From NCBI RefSeq assembly GCF_932274485.2, contig NC_065883.2, positions 45,726,539 through 45,790,538 of the forward strand: DNA of 64,000 nucleotides. Direction: 5' to 3'. This stretch comes from Patella vulgata. Its lineage: Eukaryota > Mollusca > Gastropoda > Patellidae. This document shows positions 1 to 12,026 of the stretch, piece by piece. How positions within the stretch are numbered: the first letter of the stretch is position 1; every line of letters starts with the position of its first letter. The notes beneath the pieces were generated by a model that saw nothing but the letters and a program-made list of their open reading frames with translations, had not been told where the DNA came from and made no database searches. The position numbers and the translations under genes were made by a program.

Positions 1-3000
1 CATTTATCTTCTGCTGGCGTACAATCTTGGTTATGAAACGCAGCAGGTGGTCATATCTTATCTACTTGCGATTCCGAGCTTGACTTTAGCAATAGATACA
101 CGACTCAAAAACTTTGATTAGGACATTCACTGAGCAGATTGCCACAGTTTTAGGCTACCGTATTTTAACAGGAAATTTTGAAAGGGAGGGGGGGGTGCAA
201 ACGAGGTTGTTGCCGAGCGAAGCGATGCTAAACCAATGGACCATTTTCTAGGAATAACCCACGGCAAGTGAACAGAAAAGTGTAATTGGTTAAATTCTTA
301 TTTCCGACCATTCTGAAATAAATTCATTCTAGCTCTTTGAAGCTTGATATATATGAATATACTTTTTACATTTTTATCTTAACTGTGCCTTTTCAGATTT
401 TATAACATTTTATATAATACATGTAGTAGCAGGATACCCGGCTTCGCCCGGGGCCCAAGATCTATGCATGACCTTGACCTTAGTAAATCATGGCCTAAAA
501 CAAGTAAATTGGCACAATCTCTGGAATCTTTTCTTGTGATTTTTCAGAGAAAAAGCCCATGGCAAAGTGGACGAAAGAAAGTTTATGAGATTCTTATTTC
601 CGTATGTTTCCGCAATATTGTCCGTTTTGATTTCTTACCGATATGTGGAACCACCTATCATTCGCGGCAAAGAGATATTAGAAAAGAAAGAACCTTTTAG
701 CGGACAGAGCCAAATAAATTGTTTCTAGCTCTTTGAATCATGAGATATATACATGTACTTCTAGGTTTTTATATAATAAATTACATGTTGGTTGTGCCTT
801 TTCAGACTATATACTATTTTATATAATATAATATATATAATATATTAGCAAATCTGTAGCAAGTTATTTTCATATTTATGTGTCCTAACAGGTGAAACAA
901 AGTTAGTATATAAAAGCACACTGTATGTTTATATGTGAAAGACCAGCCGAGGTTAGCGAGGTTTTTTTAAACAGTAGTTAAATTTTAATTTTCCAAATGA
1001 TCGCTCCATGCACCCAGCCGTTTTTTAATCGTAATTGAAACCCCTTAAATTTGAACAAAACCCCACTGTTCGGACAGTTCAGATTAGTTGGGTAAGCGAA
1101 GTATTGCGAGAACGCTATTATAAGGCCACAAGACTCTACGGTGAGTTCCAAAGAAAGACTTGGCTTGTGAAAAAATACTCAGAATTATCGATATAAAAAA
1201 TGGATATATGTTTAGTATTAAAAAAAGCAACCTTTTTCGTATGACACTCTTCAATTTGACCAGTAGCTTCAATGAGTTTAAAGGAGCTAGACCTCTACAT
1301 ACACGAATTAGAATATTGGTCCATTTCAATCATTATAGATGTTGTTATCTTGCCGTGAATATATGATATACTACTATCAACTATTTAAGACATTGTGAAC
1401 ATTTTAAAATCCATACACGAGGCAGTGTACTATGGAAATAATTCTTTCGAGCGACATTTGTAATGGACACGGAAAATCAAATTTCAGAAGAAAATGAATG
1501 CGGGAGTAAATAAAAATGGCTGATTCACAAACAACAGAATGATAATTCTAAAATACCTTATAGAATAAAATAAGAAGGCACAAACGATTTCCGTTCAATG
1601 TAAAACACAATTGATTATATATTACAACAAACATTTTAAAAATAAATTAAATTCAAATTGCTTTTTTACACTCGTATTACAATAATATTTTTCTTCTTCA
1701 GAAGAAAATGAATGCGGGAGTAAGTAAAAATGTCTGATTCACAAACAACAGAATGATAATTCTAAAATACCGTATAGAATAAAATAAGAAGGCGCAAACG
1801 ATTTCCGTTCAATGTAAAACACATATATTACAGCAAATATTTTAAAAATAAATTAAATTCAAATTGCTTTTTTACACTCGTATTACATTAATATGTTGCT
1901 TCTTAGACCCCCATTTTCGTCTTTTTTAAAGTTCCAACGAATAGAACTATACGCCCTTTAATGGATTGAAGTGTATTTTTCCTCAAACTAAGTCTTTCTT
2001 TGAAACACACCATAGTTACCCCTGGCGTTATAGGCATCAGGAAATCCTCCCTCCACAAATTGTTCCTTCTTAACAACGAATTGATCATAGGCGTACGGGC
2101 CCCATGAATGTTATAGGCGGTGGGTGGGGGGGAGGACGCAGGCCTGAAATGCCCGAAAACATTCCCATTTATAGACGGTGGCGCCGGTCGTTAGCGAGAG
2201 CCGAATACGCGGAGCTTACAGTATAAGCGTGTTCCTGCTATTCCAGTCCGTTAATACAGCAACTTCAATATGGTCCAATATAGCCTAACTTAAGTGGCTG
2301 ATCTGAATTCCAATCAACCAATCAATCGTTTACAGTCCACATAGCCACGACCATCGGGAGAAAATTTTCAAAATTTAACGGCCGCCAACGGACGTGAATA
2401 AAGCAACTTCAAAGTGATCCAATATTGCCCAGTTTGGTGGTTGACCTGAATTCCAAACAACCAATCAATCGTTTAGTTTACGGGGCTGCCGTCGCGCTGT
2501 ATGGGGGCCTTGCCCTCCCCGAGAAAATTTTGAATAATTTAACCGCCACAATTACCCGATGCTCGAAAAATGTCGCATAAAGCAAAGTGGCTCCAGATAA
2601 ATGGACTTTGGTCCAGTGGCGACCATTTTGTTTGACGTCATATTTAGACCCTTTGCGATATCTCAATTTCATACAACTTTTAATATGTTGTTCTCTGGAC
2701 CAAATACTAAATAAGAAAATGCAATAAAATGTTTTCTTGCAATTTTTAAAAGGTTATTCTGCAATTTGACTCTACTAATAGTCAATTCACGGTATTCAAT
2801 TAAAAGTAAAGTAAAATTAGTGTTTTATTAGATTTCGGGTAGTTTATTTTGCCAACTAGATGATATATTAATTTTTTTTCCACTTTACACGTCTGCCCGA
2901 AAAGTCAGATTGCCCGACAGTTAAGTGGGCAGCTGAGCTGCCCCCCCCCCCGCTCTGAAGCCTTTGCAATTGATATGTCAATATTCAATATTTATTTGTT

Positions 3001-3159
3001 TATTTACCTTGTTTACAATATAAAATGGAAGTAGACCAGTTAACGTGAACAGTTTTTGAGTCGTGTATCTAATACGATAGCCAAGTCTGGAATTGTAAGT
3101 AGATACAATATGGAAACTGCGTTTCATAACCAAGATTGTACGCCAGTCAAAGATAAATG
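1..3159. mobile_element. 3.16-kb inverted-repeat unit, copy 1
   Basis: First of two tandem copies of a non-coding unit. The ends are imperfect inverted repeats of about 110 bp (1-114 against 3050-3159), both starting from CATTTATCTT at the outer edge and sharing GGCGTACAATCTTGGTTATG. Only short chance frames lie inside. By eye it differs from the second copy at about five bases plus G-run length, so the duplication is recent. The window begins exactly at the left terminus, so a longer array upstream is possible. Inference: a non-autonomous DNA transposon of unknown superfamily. Confidence 0.7.
1485..1892. repeat. Internal tandem duplication, about 210 bp x2 (unit copy 1)
   Basis: Two adjacent copies (1485-1698 and 1699-1892) share CAGAAGAAAATGAATGCGGG at the start and an ACACTCGTATTAC segment at the end. 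They differ by scattered substitutions and a small deletion, so this duplication is older than that of the whole unit. Confidence 0.75.
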
Positions 3160-3324
3160 AAAGTTCATCGGAATTTTCCTGCGTGGTTCCCCTGTCAGTA
3201 CGACAGAACTGCACATTAGCGTGCACGTAAAATTTCCCAAATAGCACACAGTATGACATATGCCCGTCTTCATTAACCCACTCGGGGCAGAACAGTGGGA
3301 CGTTAATCCCAATTTATTATATTG
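3160..3324 (+). mobile_element. 5'-truncated SINE fragment between the two units
   Basis: The sequence matches the body and tail of the SINE at 6486-6873, read on the opposite strand: AAGTTCATC, GTGCACGTAAAA, ATATGCCCGTCTTCATTA and a GGACGTTAA-type tail are shared in order. The tRNA-like head and part of the middle are missing. Its 3' tail abuts the left terminus of unit copy 2, just as the other SINE's tail abuts the right terminus. Confidence 0.6.
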
Positions 3325-3438
3325 CATTTATCTTCTGCTGGCGTACAATCTTGGTTATGAAACGCAGCAGGTGTCCATATCTTATCTACTTGCGATTCCG
3401 AGCTTGACTTTAGCAATAGATACACGACTCAAAAACTT
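3325..3438 (+). repeat. Left terminal inverted repeat, unit copy 2
   Basis: Begins CATTTATCTTCTGCTGGCGT and ends near the ACACGACTCAAAAACT segment. It pairs with 6376-6485 over about 110 bp, at roughly 80-85% by eye. The equivalent in copy 1 is 1-114. Confidence 0.7.
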
Positions 3439-4809
3439 TGATTAGGACATTCACTGAGCAGATTGCCACAGTTTTAGGCTACCGTATTTTAACAGGAAAT
3501 TTTGAAAGGGAGGGGGGGGGTGCAAACGAGGTTGTTGCCGAGCGAAGCGATGCTAAACCAATGGACCATTTTCTAGGAATAACCCACGGCAAGTGAACAG
3601 AAAAGTGTAATTGGTTAAATTCTTATTTCCGACCATTCTGAAATAAATTCATTCTAGCTCTTTGAAGCTTGATATATATGAATATACTTTTTACATTTTT
3701 ATCTTAACTGTGCCTTTTCAGATTTTATAACATTTTATATAATACATGTAGTAGCAGGATACCCGGCTTCGCCCGGGGCCCAAGATCTATGCATGACCTT
3801 GACCTTAGTAAATCATGGCCTAAAACAAGTAAATTGGCACAATCTCTGGAATCTTTTCTTGTGATTTTTCAGAGAAAAAGCCCATGGCAAAGTGGACGAA
3901 AGAAAGTTTATGAGATTCTTATTTCCGTATGTTTCCGCAATATTGTCCGTTTTGATTTCTTACCGATATGTGGAACCACCTATCATTCGCGGCAAAGAGA
4001 TATTAGAAAAGAAAGAACCTTTTAGCGGACAGAGCCAAATAAATTGTTTCTAGCTCTTTGAATCATGAGATATATACATGTACTTCTAGGTTTTTATATA
4101 ATAAATTACATGTTGGTTGTGCCTTTTCAGACTATATACTATTTTATATAATATAATATATATAATATATTAGCAAATCTGTAGCAAGTTATTTTCATAT
4201 TTATGTGTCCTAACAGGTGAAACAAAGTTAGTATATAAAAGCACACTGTATGTTTATATGTGAAAGACCAGCCGAGGTTAGCGAGGTTTTTTTAAACAGT
4301 AGTTAAATTTTAATTTTCCAAATGATCGCTCCATGCACCCAGCCGTTTTTTAATCGTAATTGAAACCCCTTAAATTTGAACAAAACCCCACTGTTCGGAC
4401 AGTTCAGATTAGTTGGGTAAGCGAAGTATTGCGAGAACGCTATTATAAGGCCACAAGACTCTACGGTGAGTTCCAAAGAAAGACTTGGCTTGTGAAAAAA
4501 TACTCAGAATTATCGATATAAAAAATGGATATATGTCTAGTATTAAAAAAAGCAACCTTTTTCGTATGACACTCTTCAATTTGACCAGTAGCTTCAATGA
4601 GTTTAAAGGAGCTAGACCTCTACATACACGAATTAGAATATTGGTCCATTTCAATCATTATAGATGTTGTTATCTTGCCGTGAATATATGATATACTACT
4701 ATCCACTATTTAAGACATTGTGAACATTTTAAAATCCATACACGAGGCAGTGTACTATGGAAATAATTCTTTCGAGCGACATTTGTAATGGACACGGAAA
4801 ATCAAATTT

Positions 4810-5217
4810 CAGAAGAAAATGAATGCGGGAGTAAATAAAAATGGCTGATTCACAAACAACAGAATGATAATTCTAAAATACCTTATAGAATAAAATAAGA
4901 AGGCACAAACGATTTCCGTTCAATGTAAAACACAATTGATTATATATTACAACAAACATTTTAAAAATAAATTAAATTCAAATTGCTTTTTTACACTCGT
5001 ATTACAATAATATTTTTCTTCTTCAGAAGAAAATGAATGCGGGAGTAAGTAAAAATGTCTGATTCACAAACAACAGAATGATAATTCTAAAATACCGTAT
5101 AGAATAAAATAAGAAGGCGCAAACGATTTCCGTTCAATGTAAAACACATATATTACAGCAAATATTTTAAAAATAAATTAAATTCAAATTGCTTTTTTAC
5201 ACTCGTATTACATTAAT
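4810..5217. repeat. Internal tandem duplication, about 210 bp x2 (unit copy 2)
   Basis: Counterpart of 1485-1892 in the second unit, with the same two slightly diverged copies (starts at 4810 and 5024). The same differences between subcopies are present in both units, confirming the order of events. Confidence 0.75.
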
Positions 5218-6375
5218 ATGTTGCTTCTTAGACCCCCATTTTCGTCTTTTTTAAAGTTCCAACGAATAGAACTATACGCCCTTTAATGGATTGAAGTGTA
5301 TTTTTCCACAAACTAAGTCTTTCTTTGAAACACACCATAGTTACCCCTGGCGTTATAGGCATCAGGAAATCCTCCCTCCACAAATTGTTCCTTCTTAACA
5401 ACGAATTGATCATAGGCGTACGGGCCCCATGAATGTTATAGGCGGTGGGTGGGGGGGGAGGACGCAGGCCTGAAATGCCCGAAAACATTCCCATTTATAG
5501 ACGGTGGCGCCGGTCGTTAGCGAGAGCCGAATACGCGGAGCTTACAGTATAAGCGTGTTCCTGCTATTCCAGTCCGTTAATACAGCAACTTCAATATGGT
5601 CCAATATAGCCTAACTTAAGTGGCTGATCTGAATTCCAATCAACCAATCAATCGTTTACAGTCCACATAGCCACGACCATCGGGAGAAAATTTTCAAAAT
5701 TTAACGGCCGCCAACGGACGTGAATAAAGCAACTTCAAAGTGATCCAATATTGCCCAGTTTGGTGGTTGACCTGAATTCCAAACAACCAATCAATCGTTT
5801 AGTTTACGGGGCTGCCGTCGCGCTGTATGGGGGCCTTGCCCTCCCCGAGAAAATTTTGAATAATTTAACCGCCACAATTACCCGATGCTCGAAAAATGTC
5901 GCATAAAGCAAAGTGGCTCCAGATAAATGGACTTTGGTCCAGTGGCGACCATTTTGTTTGACGTCATATTTAGACCCTTTGCGATATCTCAATTTCATAC
6001 AACTTTTAATATGTTGTTCTCTGGACCAAATACTAAATAAGAAAATGCAATAAAATGTTTTCTTGCAATTTTTAAAAGGTTATTCTGCAATTTGACTCTA
6101 CTAATAGTCAATTCACGGTATTCAATTAAAAGTAAAGTAAAATTAGTGTTTTATTAGATTTCGGGTAGTTTATTTTGCCAACTAGATGATATATTAATTT
6201 TTTTTCCACTTTACACGTCTGCCCGAAAAGTCAGATTGCCCGACAGTTAAGTGGGCAGCTGAGCTGCCCCCCCCCCCGCTCTGAAGCCTTTGCAATTGAT
6301 ATGTCAATATTCAATATTTATTTGTTTATTTACCTTGTTTACAATATAAAATGGAAGTAGACCAGTTAACGTGAA

Positions 6376-6485
6376 CAGTTTTTGAGTCGTGTATCTAATA
6401 CGATAGCCAAGTCTGGAATTGTAAGTAGATACAATATGGAAACTGCGTTTCATAACCAAGATTGTACGCCAGTCAAAGATAAATG
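6376..6485 (-). repeat. Right terminal inverted repeat, unit copy 2
   Basis: Reverse-complement partner of 3325-3438. Read on the minus strand it begins CATTTATCTTTGACTGGCGT. The equivalent in copy 1 is 3050-3159, which runs directly into a SINE fragment of the opposite orientation. Confidence 0.7.
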
Positions 6486-6873
6486 AAATAAAATGGGTTT
6501 TAACGTCCTACTATTCTGCTCCGAATGGGCTAATGTTCTGCTCCTATACTGGGCTAATGAAGGCGGGCATACGCCATACAGTGTGCTATGAGGGAAATTT
6601 TGCCCGGGCAGCGGCACTATCGCCTACTCTTATATCGAATTCCAACTGCCAAGGGATCTTTTACGTGCATTCCAATATATACACGGGACCTCGTTTTTTG
6701 TCTCATCCCAATGGACTAGACAGCTGTCCTTGTCAGGCCCTCCGTTCTGCACCACTCACAAGGGGAAACCACGTCGGAAAATCCAGATGAACTTTCTCGG
6801 CCAATGCAGGGATCGAACAACCGACCTCCAGGCTAGCGAGTCAGCGTCTTAACCACCTAGCCACCGTGGCTCC
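6486..6873 (-). mobile_element. tRNA-derived SINE
   Basis: Read on the minus strand from 6873 the sequence begins GGAGCCACGGTGGCTAGGTG, with an A-box-like TGGCTAGGTGG (about 6850-6863) and a B-box-like TTCGATCCC (about 6810-6820) at tRNA-like spacing. This is the internal RNA polymerase III promoter expected of a tRNA-headed SINE. The body contains TGCACGTAAAAGATCCCTTG and the 3' tail is GTTAAAACCCATTTTATTT. Similar central domains occur in widespread invertebrate SINEs; I do not assign a named family. The tail lies directly against the right end of unit copy 2. Confidence 0.7.
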
Positions 6874-6879
6874 AGGTAA

Positions 6880-7740
6880 CTTAAAAGATAAAGCAGACCT
6901 AACTGATATTAATATTTTAATAGTACACACAATATGAGAATATCTGATTCAGAAAACAGAGGTGTCATAGCATTATGATTTAAATGTTACATTAATACAA
7001 TCAGAAACTACAACATAAGAGAATTCATATCAGTATAAGATCTAAAGAAGTCAATGACTGTTATTTCTGACGCATCGAAACTAATTTTGTTGTCCAGTCT
7101 AAAAAGACATAACAAGCTAGATTTTGCAATAATCGTTTTGTCATTTAGCAGAATACCTGTGGTAGGATTTGTAGGGTCAGAATTCGTGGTAATGTTTATG
7201 GACTACAATGTTATAATACTGGGTAATAGATTTTAGAGTACCTACTCATTCTAAATAGATATGCTTTAAATGCTACCGTGAATTATTTACATCTGTGGTC
7301 ATATTTTTATTTATAATGTATTTTATTAAAGGATACAATGGTTACTGGTGAAATAATTAGCTGGTAATGCCAAGTTCATACTCTCGAGGTTCACTTGCTG
7401 ACGGTACATATCCAGGTAAGTCTATTAATCTTCATAGGAGCATTATCTTGGCTTGATCTTCTTCATTAGCTGGGAATAGGCAGATGAAAAGTTTACCATC
7501 AATAGTCCAGCATCCCTTAATATTTAAACAATATTTTATTTCTTAATGAGTCACAGATATATTTAACATACTATATATGGATACAATAACAAACATTGAT
7601 GCTTATGTAAAATCACTTCCTTAAACAATGATCATTGAGAAGATAGACGACTTGATATGTTTGATTTACATATTTTACAGGGTGCAGAAGGTGAAGGTAA
7701 AGATCCTTTGGAAAGAACATACAATACACATACAAGTGGA
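6880..7740. other. No recognisable feature
   Basis: AT-rich sequence between the SINE and the 3' end of LINE copy 1. Only short chance reading frames; no repeat structure is evident. Confidence 0.5.
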
Positions 7741-7827
7741 TTATAACGGTAGATATTCAATAAGACGATGTCGATGCCAAGGCCCAAAATTAGTTCGCCA
7801 AGTTTTATGAGGTCACCTGCTTTCGAA

Positions 7828-7847
7828 GTGTGTGTGTGTGTGTGTGG
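7828..7847. repeat. (GT)n microsatellite
   Basis: About ten GT units followed by a G-rich run, inside the 3' part of LINE copy 1. Confidence 0.9.
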
Positions 7848-8751
7848 GAGGGGCGGGGGGTTAATGACCTAGGCAGTTCTAAAGCGTGAAAGAAATAATG
7901 TTCACAGTCTTCGACACCTTGGCCACATAAACAAGGGCGATTTTTCGATATATGCATGAGACACTTGTGAAGGTTTAAATCGCTCTTTGAGTTTCAAAGT
8001 TTACAATGTATTATCTGTAAATGCCTTTTGCCTATATAGTAGTGGGCATTAGTTTTGATTAAGTGCGTGCTTGTTTTTAATTTAGTTTTGAATTCAAAAA
8101 TAGTTTTGAAATTTTTTATTGGAAGAATTAGATCATTCCACTGTTTAACAGAAGATGGAAAGAAGAATTATGGTACAGTAATGTTCTACAGTTTATTTGC
8201 TTAATTTGGTTTGAGTTTCGAAGACGGTAGGGTTGGTCAGCGGATACAAGAGGTGGAACTATATTGGTTAGATATGTAGGAACTAGTCCATTTAAAATTT
8301 TGTAGAAAATTATAGTACGCAATGCGTCGAGTTGAAGTTTTTCAAGATGGGTTGATTTATCTTTAGAACAATTATTCCATACACAATCTTCATAATCGAA
8401 ACTTGGAAGAATGAATGACTTATATAGTTTCTAGCGTTTTTCGTTTTAGACGGTATTTAAAACTTCGCAGATAATTTATCAGTTTGCTGATTTTAGACCT
8501 AAGGTAATCTACATGCATTTCCCAGTTACACGATTTACTGAAAAGAAGGCCCAAATGTTTATGACTTAATTCATCGTTTATATCTGGGTTGTTTAGCAAT
8601 AATTTAAAGATTGAGGGCGATAATTAGAATCAATGTCATTTACAATATCGTTTATGTAAATAAGAAATAGTAACGGACCTAAAATGGAACCCTGGGATAC
8701 CCCAGAAGCAATATTTTGAAAAGAAGAACTCTGACCACCAATTAGTACCTT

Positions 8752-9486
8752 TTATTTTCGATTCGATAAATAATTTTCGATTAATTTTAAAGTATTATTT
8801 CTAATACCTACTGAGTTTAGTTTATGCAATAGGCCCTTGTGCCAAACAAGATCAAACACTTTACTTATATCAAAGAAGATGGATTTGACTTCAAGTCCAT
8901 TATCAATGGCTCTACATATATAATCATACATCTCAATCAATTGGTAAACGGAAGAATTATTTGGTTGAAAGCCCGACTGTAAAGGGGTTATAAGGTTGTG
9001 GCGTAGAGTAAAATTAGAAATATGTTTGTAAACGATTTTTTCAAATACTTTTCCAATCGAGCTGAGAAGAGATATAGGTCTATAATTGGAACAATCATGA
9101 ATATCGCCTTTCTTGTATAGCGAAACTATATTAGCTTCCTTCCAGCAGTTTGGGAAAATACAATTTTCTATTAGAATGTTAAAAAGTTTGGATAGGGGTT
9201 TACTAAAAGAATTGGCTACGTTTTTCAAAATAGTATTATTGATGTTGTCAGGACCACTAGATGTTTTCTTTTTCAGGGAGAGGAGCGTAAGTTCAACGTC
9301 ATATCGATTTACAGAGAGGTCGTTTATGATCGTATTATAGGTTGTAACAAAAGGGAAAGCATTAGAAGATTTAGACACAAAGTAATCGTTCATGAGATTA
9401 TCCTTATCCACATTTTCGAAATTGACAGTATCATTCGATTTAAGTGGCGCTAGTTTATAGTCAGAATTTCCCGTATTAAAAGACAC
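8752..9486 (-). pseudogene. LINE copy 1 ORF2: reverse transcriptase fingers/palm piece
   Basis: This 244-aa piece carries the RT landmarks of APE-type LINEs in order: SGPDNINNTILKN near residue 75, then NYRPISLLSSIGKVFEKI, then LQSGFQ, then a first palm segment IFFDISKVFDLVWHKGLLH and YLSNRK at the end. The usual DFSKAFD is changed to DISKVFD. The frame ends before the SGVPQGS and FADD motifs, which the next minus-strand sequence shows as [13 protein letters not shown] and then loses by deletion. It would have copied the element RNA at the target site; it cannot do so now. Confidence 0.85.
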
Positions 9487-9586
9487 TTTTTTTTTTTATC
9501 AAAGACCACCATTTTGATTTATTAAAATTATTTTCGTTTAGTAATTTATCAATTTTATCTAAGTAGCTTTTTTGGATTTTCGTATT

Positions 9587-9661
9587 TCGTTTGTAACTAA
9601 ATTTCGTTGGTAACTAAATTTCGTTTGTAACTAAATTTCGTTTGTAACTAAATTTCGTTTT
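9587..9661. repeat. 18-bp minisatellite in LINE copy 1
   Basis: About four tandem copies of an 18-bp unit (AAATTTCGTTTGTAACTA type). The period is a multiple of three, so it duplicates six codons in the linker of the LINE reading frame. Confidence 0.8.
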
Positions 9662-10490
9662 TGTCTAAATAGGTACCAGTTGTTCGAATCATTTGATAGT
9701 TTAGCCTTTTTATGAATTCTAATTCTTTGTCTTAACAGATTTCTGAGATTTGCATTCATCCATAAGCGATCTTTGGGTCGACATATTATAACCTTATTTG
9801 GAACAAAGGATTTAATACCACTTGCTAATATTTCTGAAAGATTTAAAGTTAATTCATGTGGAAAATCAATAGAGTTAAAATTACTATCCCATTCAAAATT
9901 GTTTATACATTCGTTTAGCCCTATAACGTTCATATTCTAAAAATTCCGAATGGTCCTATTAAAACTATGAGGTTTTAGCTTGTTAAAATTAAAATGTAAA
10001 ACTATCGGGTTATGGTCACTTAAGCCAGAATCCCTGACCTCAACACTACTCAGGTAATCATGACAACTCACGATAGCAAGGTCGATCAATGATTTTGAGG
10101 TTGACTGAACACGTGTTGGTTGTTTTACAACTTGAAAGATGTTAAAAGTATTTATTAGATTATGTAGTCTGGTATTTTTAATAGTAAGAAAAACAATGTT
10201 ACAATCTCCTAAAATAATAATATTATAGTCAACAAAATCACGAGTTGCATTAAAACTTTCTTCTATGAGATCCCAATAATCAGTGGGAGCTGATGGTTGG
10301 CGATAAATGAACCTATTAAGAACTTTTTGTTTTTAAAATGCACTTTAATCCAAATCGCCTCGAGTTGTTTAATGATAAGATCATAACGTGGTTTAAAATA
10401 TAAGTTAGATTTAATATAGACTGCAATCCCTCCACCGCTACCGTCTTCGCGATTCAATAATACGGGTCGGTGATATCCGTGTATGCTCAA
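9631..10490 (-). pseudogene. LINE copy 1 ORF2: endonuclease C-terminal half and linker
   Basis: Two open pieces. 10,263-10,490 encodes HGYHRPVLLNREDGSGGGIAV, the part of an APE-type endonuclease following the SETWL motif, up to a FLIGSF strand. 9631-9933 encodes the linker with DRLWMNANLRNLLRQRIRIH, the conserved segment between endonuclease and RT. Between them the minus strand still shows traces of the GDCN/GDFN-like strand and the SDHNP box (about 10,005-10,215) without one continuous frame. Pieces of one decayed protein. Confidence 0.75.
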
Positions 10491-10494
10491 ACTA

Positions 10495-12024
10495 TACTAT
10501 TCAAAAAAAGTAGGGAATATTTGATTTTTAAGTGTTATTAAAGTCACCTAATGAAACTGACGAAGAAACAAATGACAAAATGAAATGAAGTTCACATTCA
10601 TCGATTTATTCCAAATGATCGTTAGACTAAGTAAGGCACAGACTGACCATTATAAGGGTAAAATGATACCCGGGGTCAAACAGCAAAGTTACCACAGCAT
10701 CACAACCAAGTCAGTAACGGGTAAATCCTCCTCTGTTTGCCAAACAAGCATTGATCCGACGTGGCATACTCCTAATGAGACGTCAAAGGTCATTTTGGTC
10801 CAGATTGTCCCATTCCTGTTGCAACGCAGCAGCAAGTTCTTGGACATTGGCAGGACGTTGTTGACGTTGACGTAACCTCTGTCCAAGCATGTCCCAGACA
10901 TGCTCGATGGGGGAGAGGTCGGGACTCAGTGCTGGCCAAGGTAATGTGGTGATGTTCTGTTGTTGGAGGTAACCTGTAACGATCCTGGCCCTGTGACATC
11001 TTGCGTTGTCATCCTGGAAGATGAAACGGCGGCCATGACGTCGTGCGAACGGCACAACATGGACTGCCAAGATGTTGTCCCGGTAGTACTGGCCTGTAAC
11101 ACGCCCTGCAACAACATGTAAAGCCGTTCTTCCAGCAACAGTGATGCCTCCCCACACCATAACAGAACCACCCCCGAATCGATCATGTCTGATGACGTTA
11201 ACGTCTTGGAAGCGCTCGTTTCGACGACGCCACACCCTCCTACGTCTGTCCAAAAAATCAACAGTGAACCTTGACTCATCTGAAAACATCACATTGCTCC
11301 AGCGTCGATTATCCCAGTGTTGACGATCCCTACACCAACGACGTCTTGCCTGAATGTGATGATCTCTCAAACAAGGGATCACGCGAGGACGTCGGGCGCG
11401 AAGGTGACCCCTATGCAGTCGATTCCGAATCGTCTGGCCACTCACTCTCACACCAGTGTCTGTTTGAAGACGAGCGCTGATCTGATTTGCTGTGATGACA
11501 CGATTTCTCAAGGCCAAGGTACGGATAAATCGATCCTGGGCTTGAGTTGTCGCCCTTGATCGACCTGAGCGTGGTCTGTCCTGTACAGATTGTGTATCAC
11601 GGTATCTGGACCATAGCCTGCTTATGACAGACTGAGAAACATTCATCGTCCGCGCCACAACCGCCTGTGTTGTGCCAATCTGTAGCATGCCAAGGGCACG
11701 TAACCTTTCATTTTGGGTAAGCCGACGCATATCAAAATTTGTTTTCTGGTCACTAAAACAATTAAACTGATGTTTCCACCCTGGAATTCAATGCCACAAT
11801 GACTGTAACATTCAAAGTCAGAGTCGTGCAAATTTGGGTTGGACCCCCATGATGATCCCAAGCATCACCTGCATTCCATGCGGTAGCTATATGTGCGTTT
11901 GGGCGTCACATGTAACTGGAAATGTTTCTTCTGTTAGGTTCTATAGTGACTTTTTTCGTAGTCATTTGCATATTTTAGTATTATGCCCCCAAAATCAAAT
12001 ATCCCCTACTCTTTTTGAATAGTA
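10495..12024 (-). mobile_element. Tc1-type DNA transposon, family 1, copy A
   Basis: About 1.53 kb, with terminal inverted repeats of about 32 bp beginning TACTATTCAAAAAAAGTAGG and a TA duplication at 10,493-10,494 and 12,025-12,026. It sits in LINE copy 1. Counting the TA once and omitting the transposon leaves the LINE endonuclease in frame (SDS-LSIHGYHRP, as in LINE copy 3's DSLSVDGF), which fixes the boundaries. Subterminal regions match copies B, C and D. Confidence 0.9.
10783..11730 (-). pseudogene. Tc1 transposase, copy A (C-terminally truncated)
   Basis: 315 aa, begins MRRLTQNERLRALGML. The N-terminal paired-like helix-turn-helix region (residues 1-110) includes the RPRSGR linker. 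The DDE catalytic domain has D in FSDESRF, D in FQDDNARCH and E in SPIEHVW; the last two are 34 residues apart (DD34E, the Tc1 signature). A TGA replaces the Arg codon that follows QNDL, removing the last 23-24 residues present in copy B (which ends GGFTRY). The catalytic triad is kept, so loss of function is likely but not certain. It would cut and paste elements with matching inverted repeats. Confidence 0.9.
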
Positions 12025-12026
12025 TA

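Larger units (their letters stand above)
3325..6485. mobile_element. 3.16-kb inverted-repeat unit, copy 2
   Basis: Tandem second copy of the unit at 1-3159, with the same inverted termini (3325-3438 against 6376-6485) and more than 99% identity by eye. Both units contain a GGATACCCGGCTTCGCCCGG segment, G-runs, and two internal duplications (about 210 bp and about 100 bp). SINE tails pointing inward flank this copy on both sides, so the symmetrical structure extends beyond the 110-bp ends. No transposase is encoded. Confidence 0.7.

Noticed and set aside
464-5494. Short open frames in the 3.16-kb units (e.g. 464-700, 1084-1329, 5228-5494)
   Set aside because: They are simply duplicated with the units, have no recognisable domain, and the two copies accumulate changes and length differences without regard to frame.
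6810-6873. Free tRNA gene
   Set aside because: The A and B boxes are present but the sequence does not close into a full cloverleaf by eye and continues into a SINE body.
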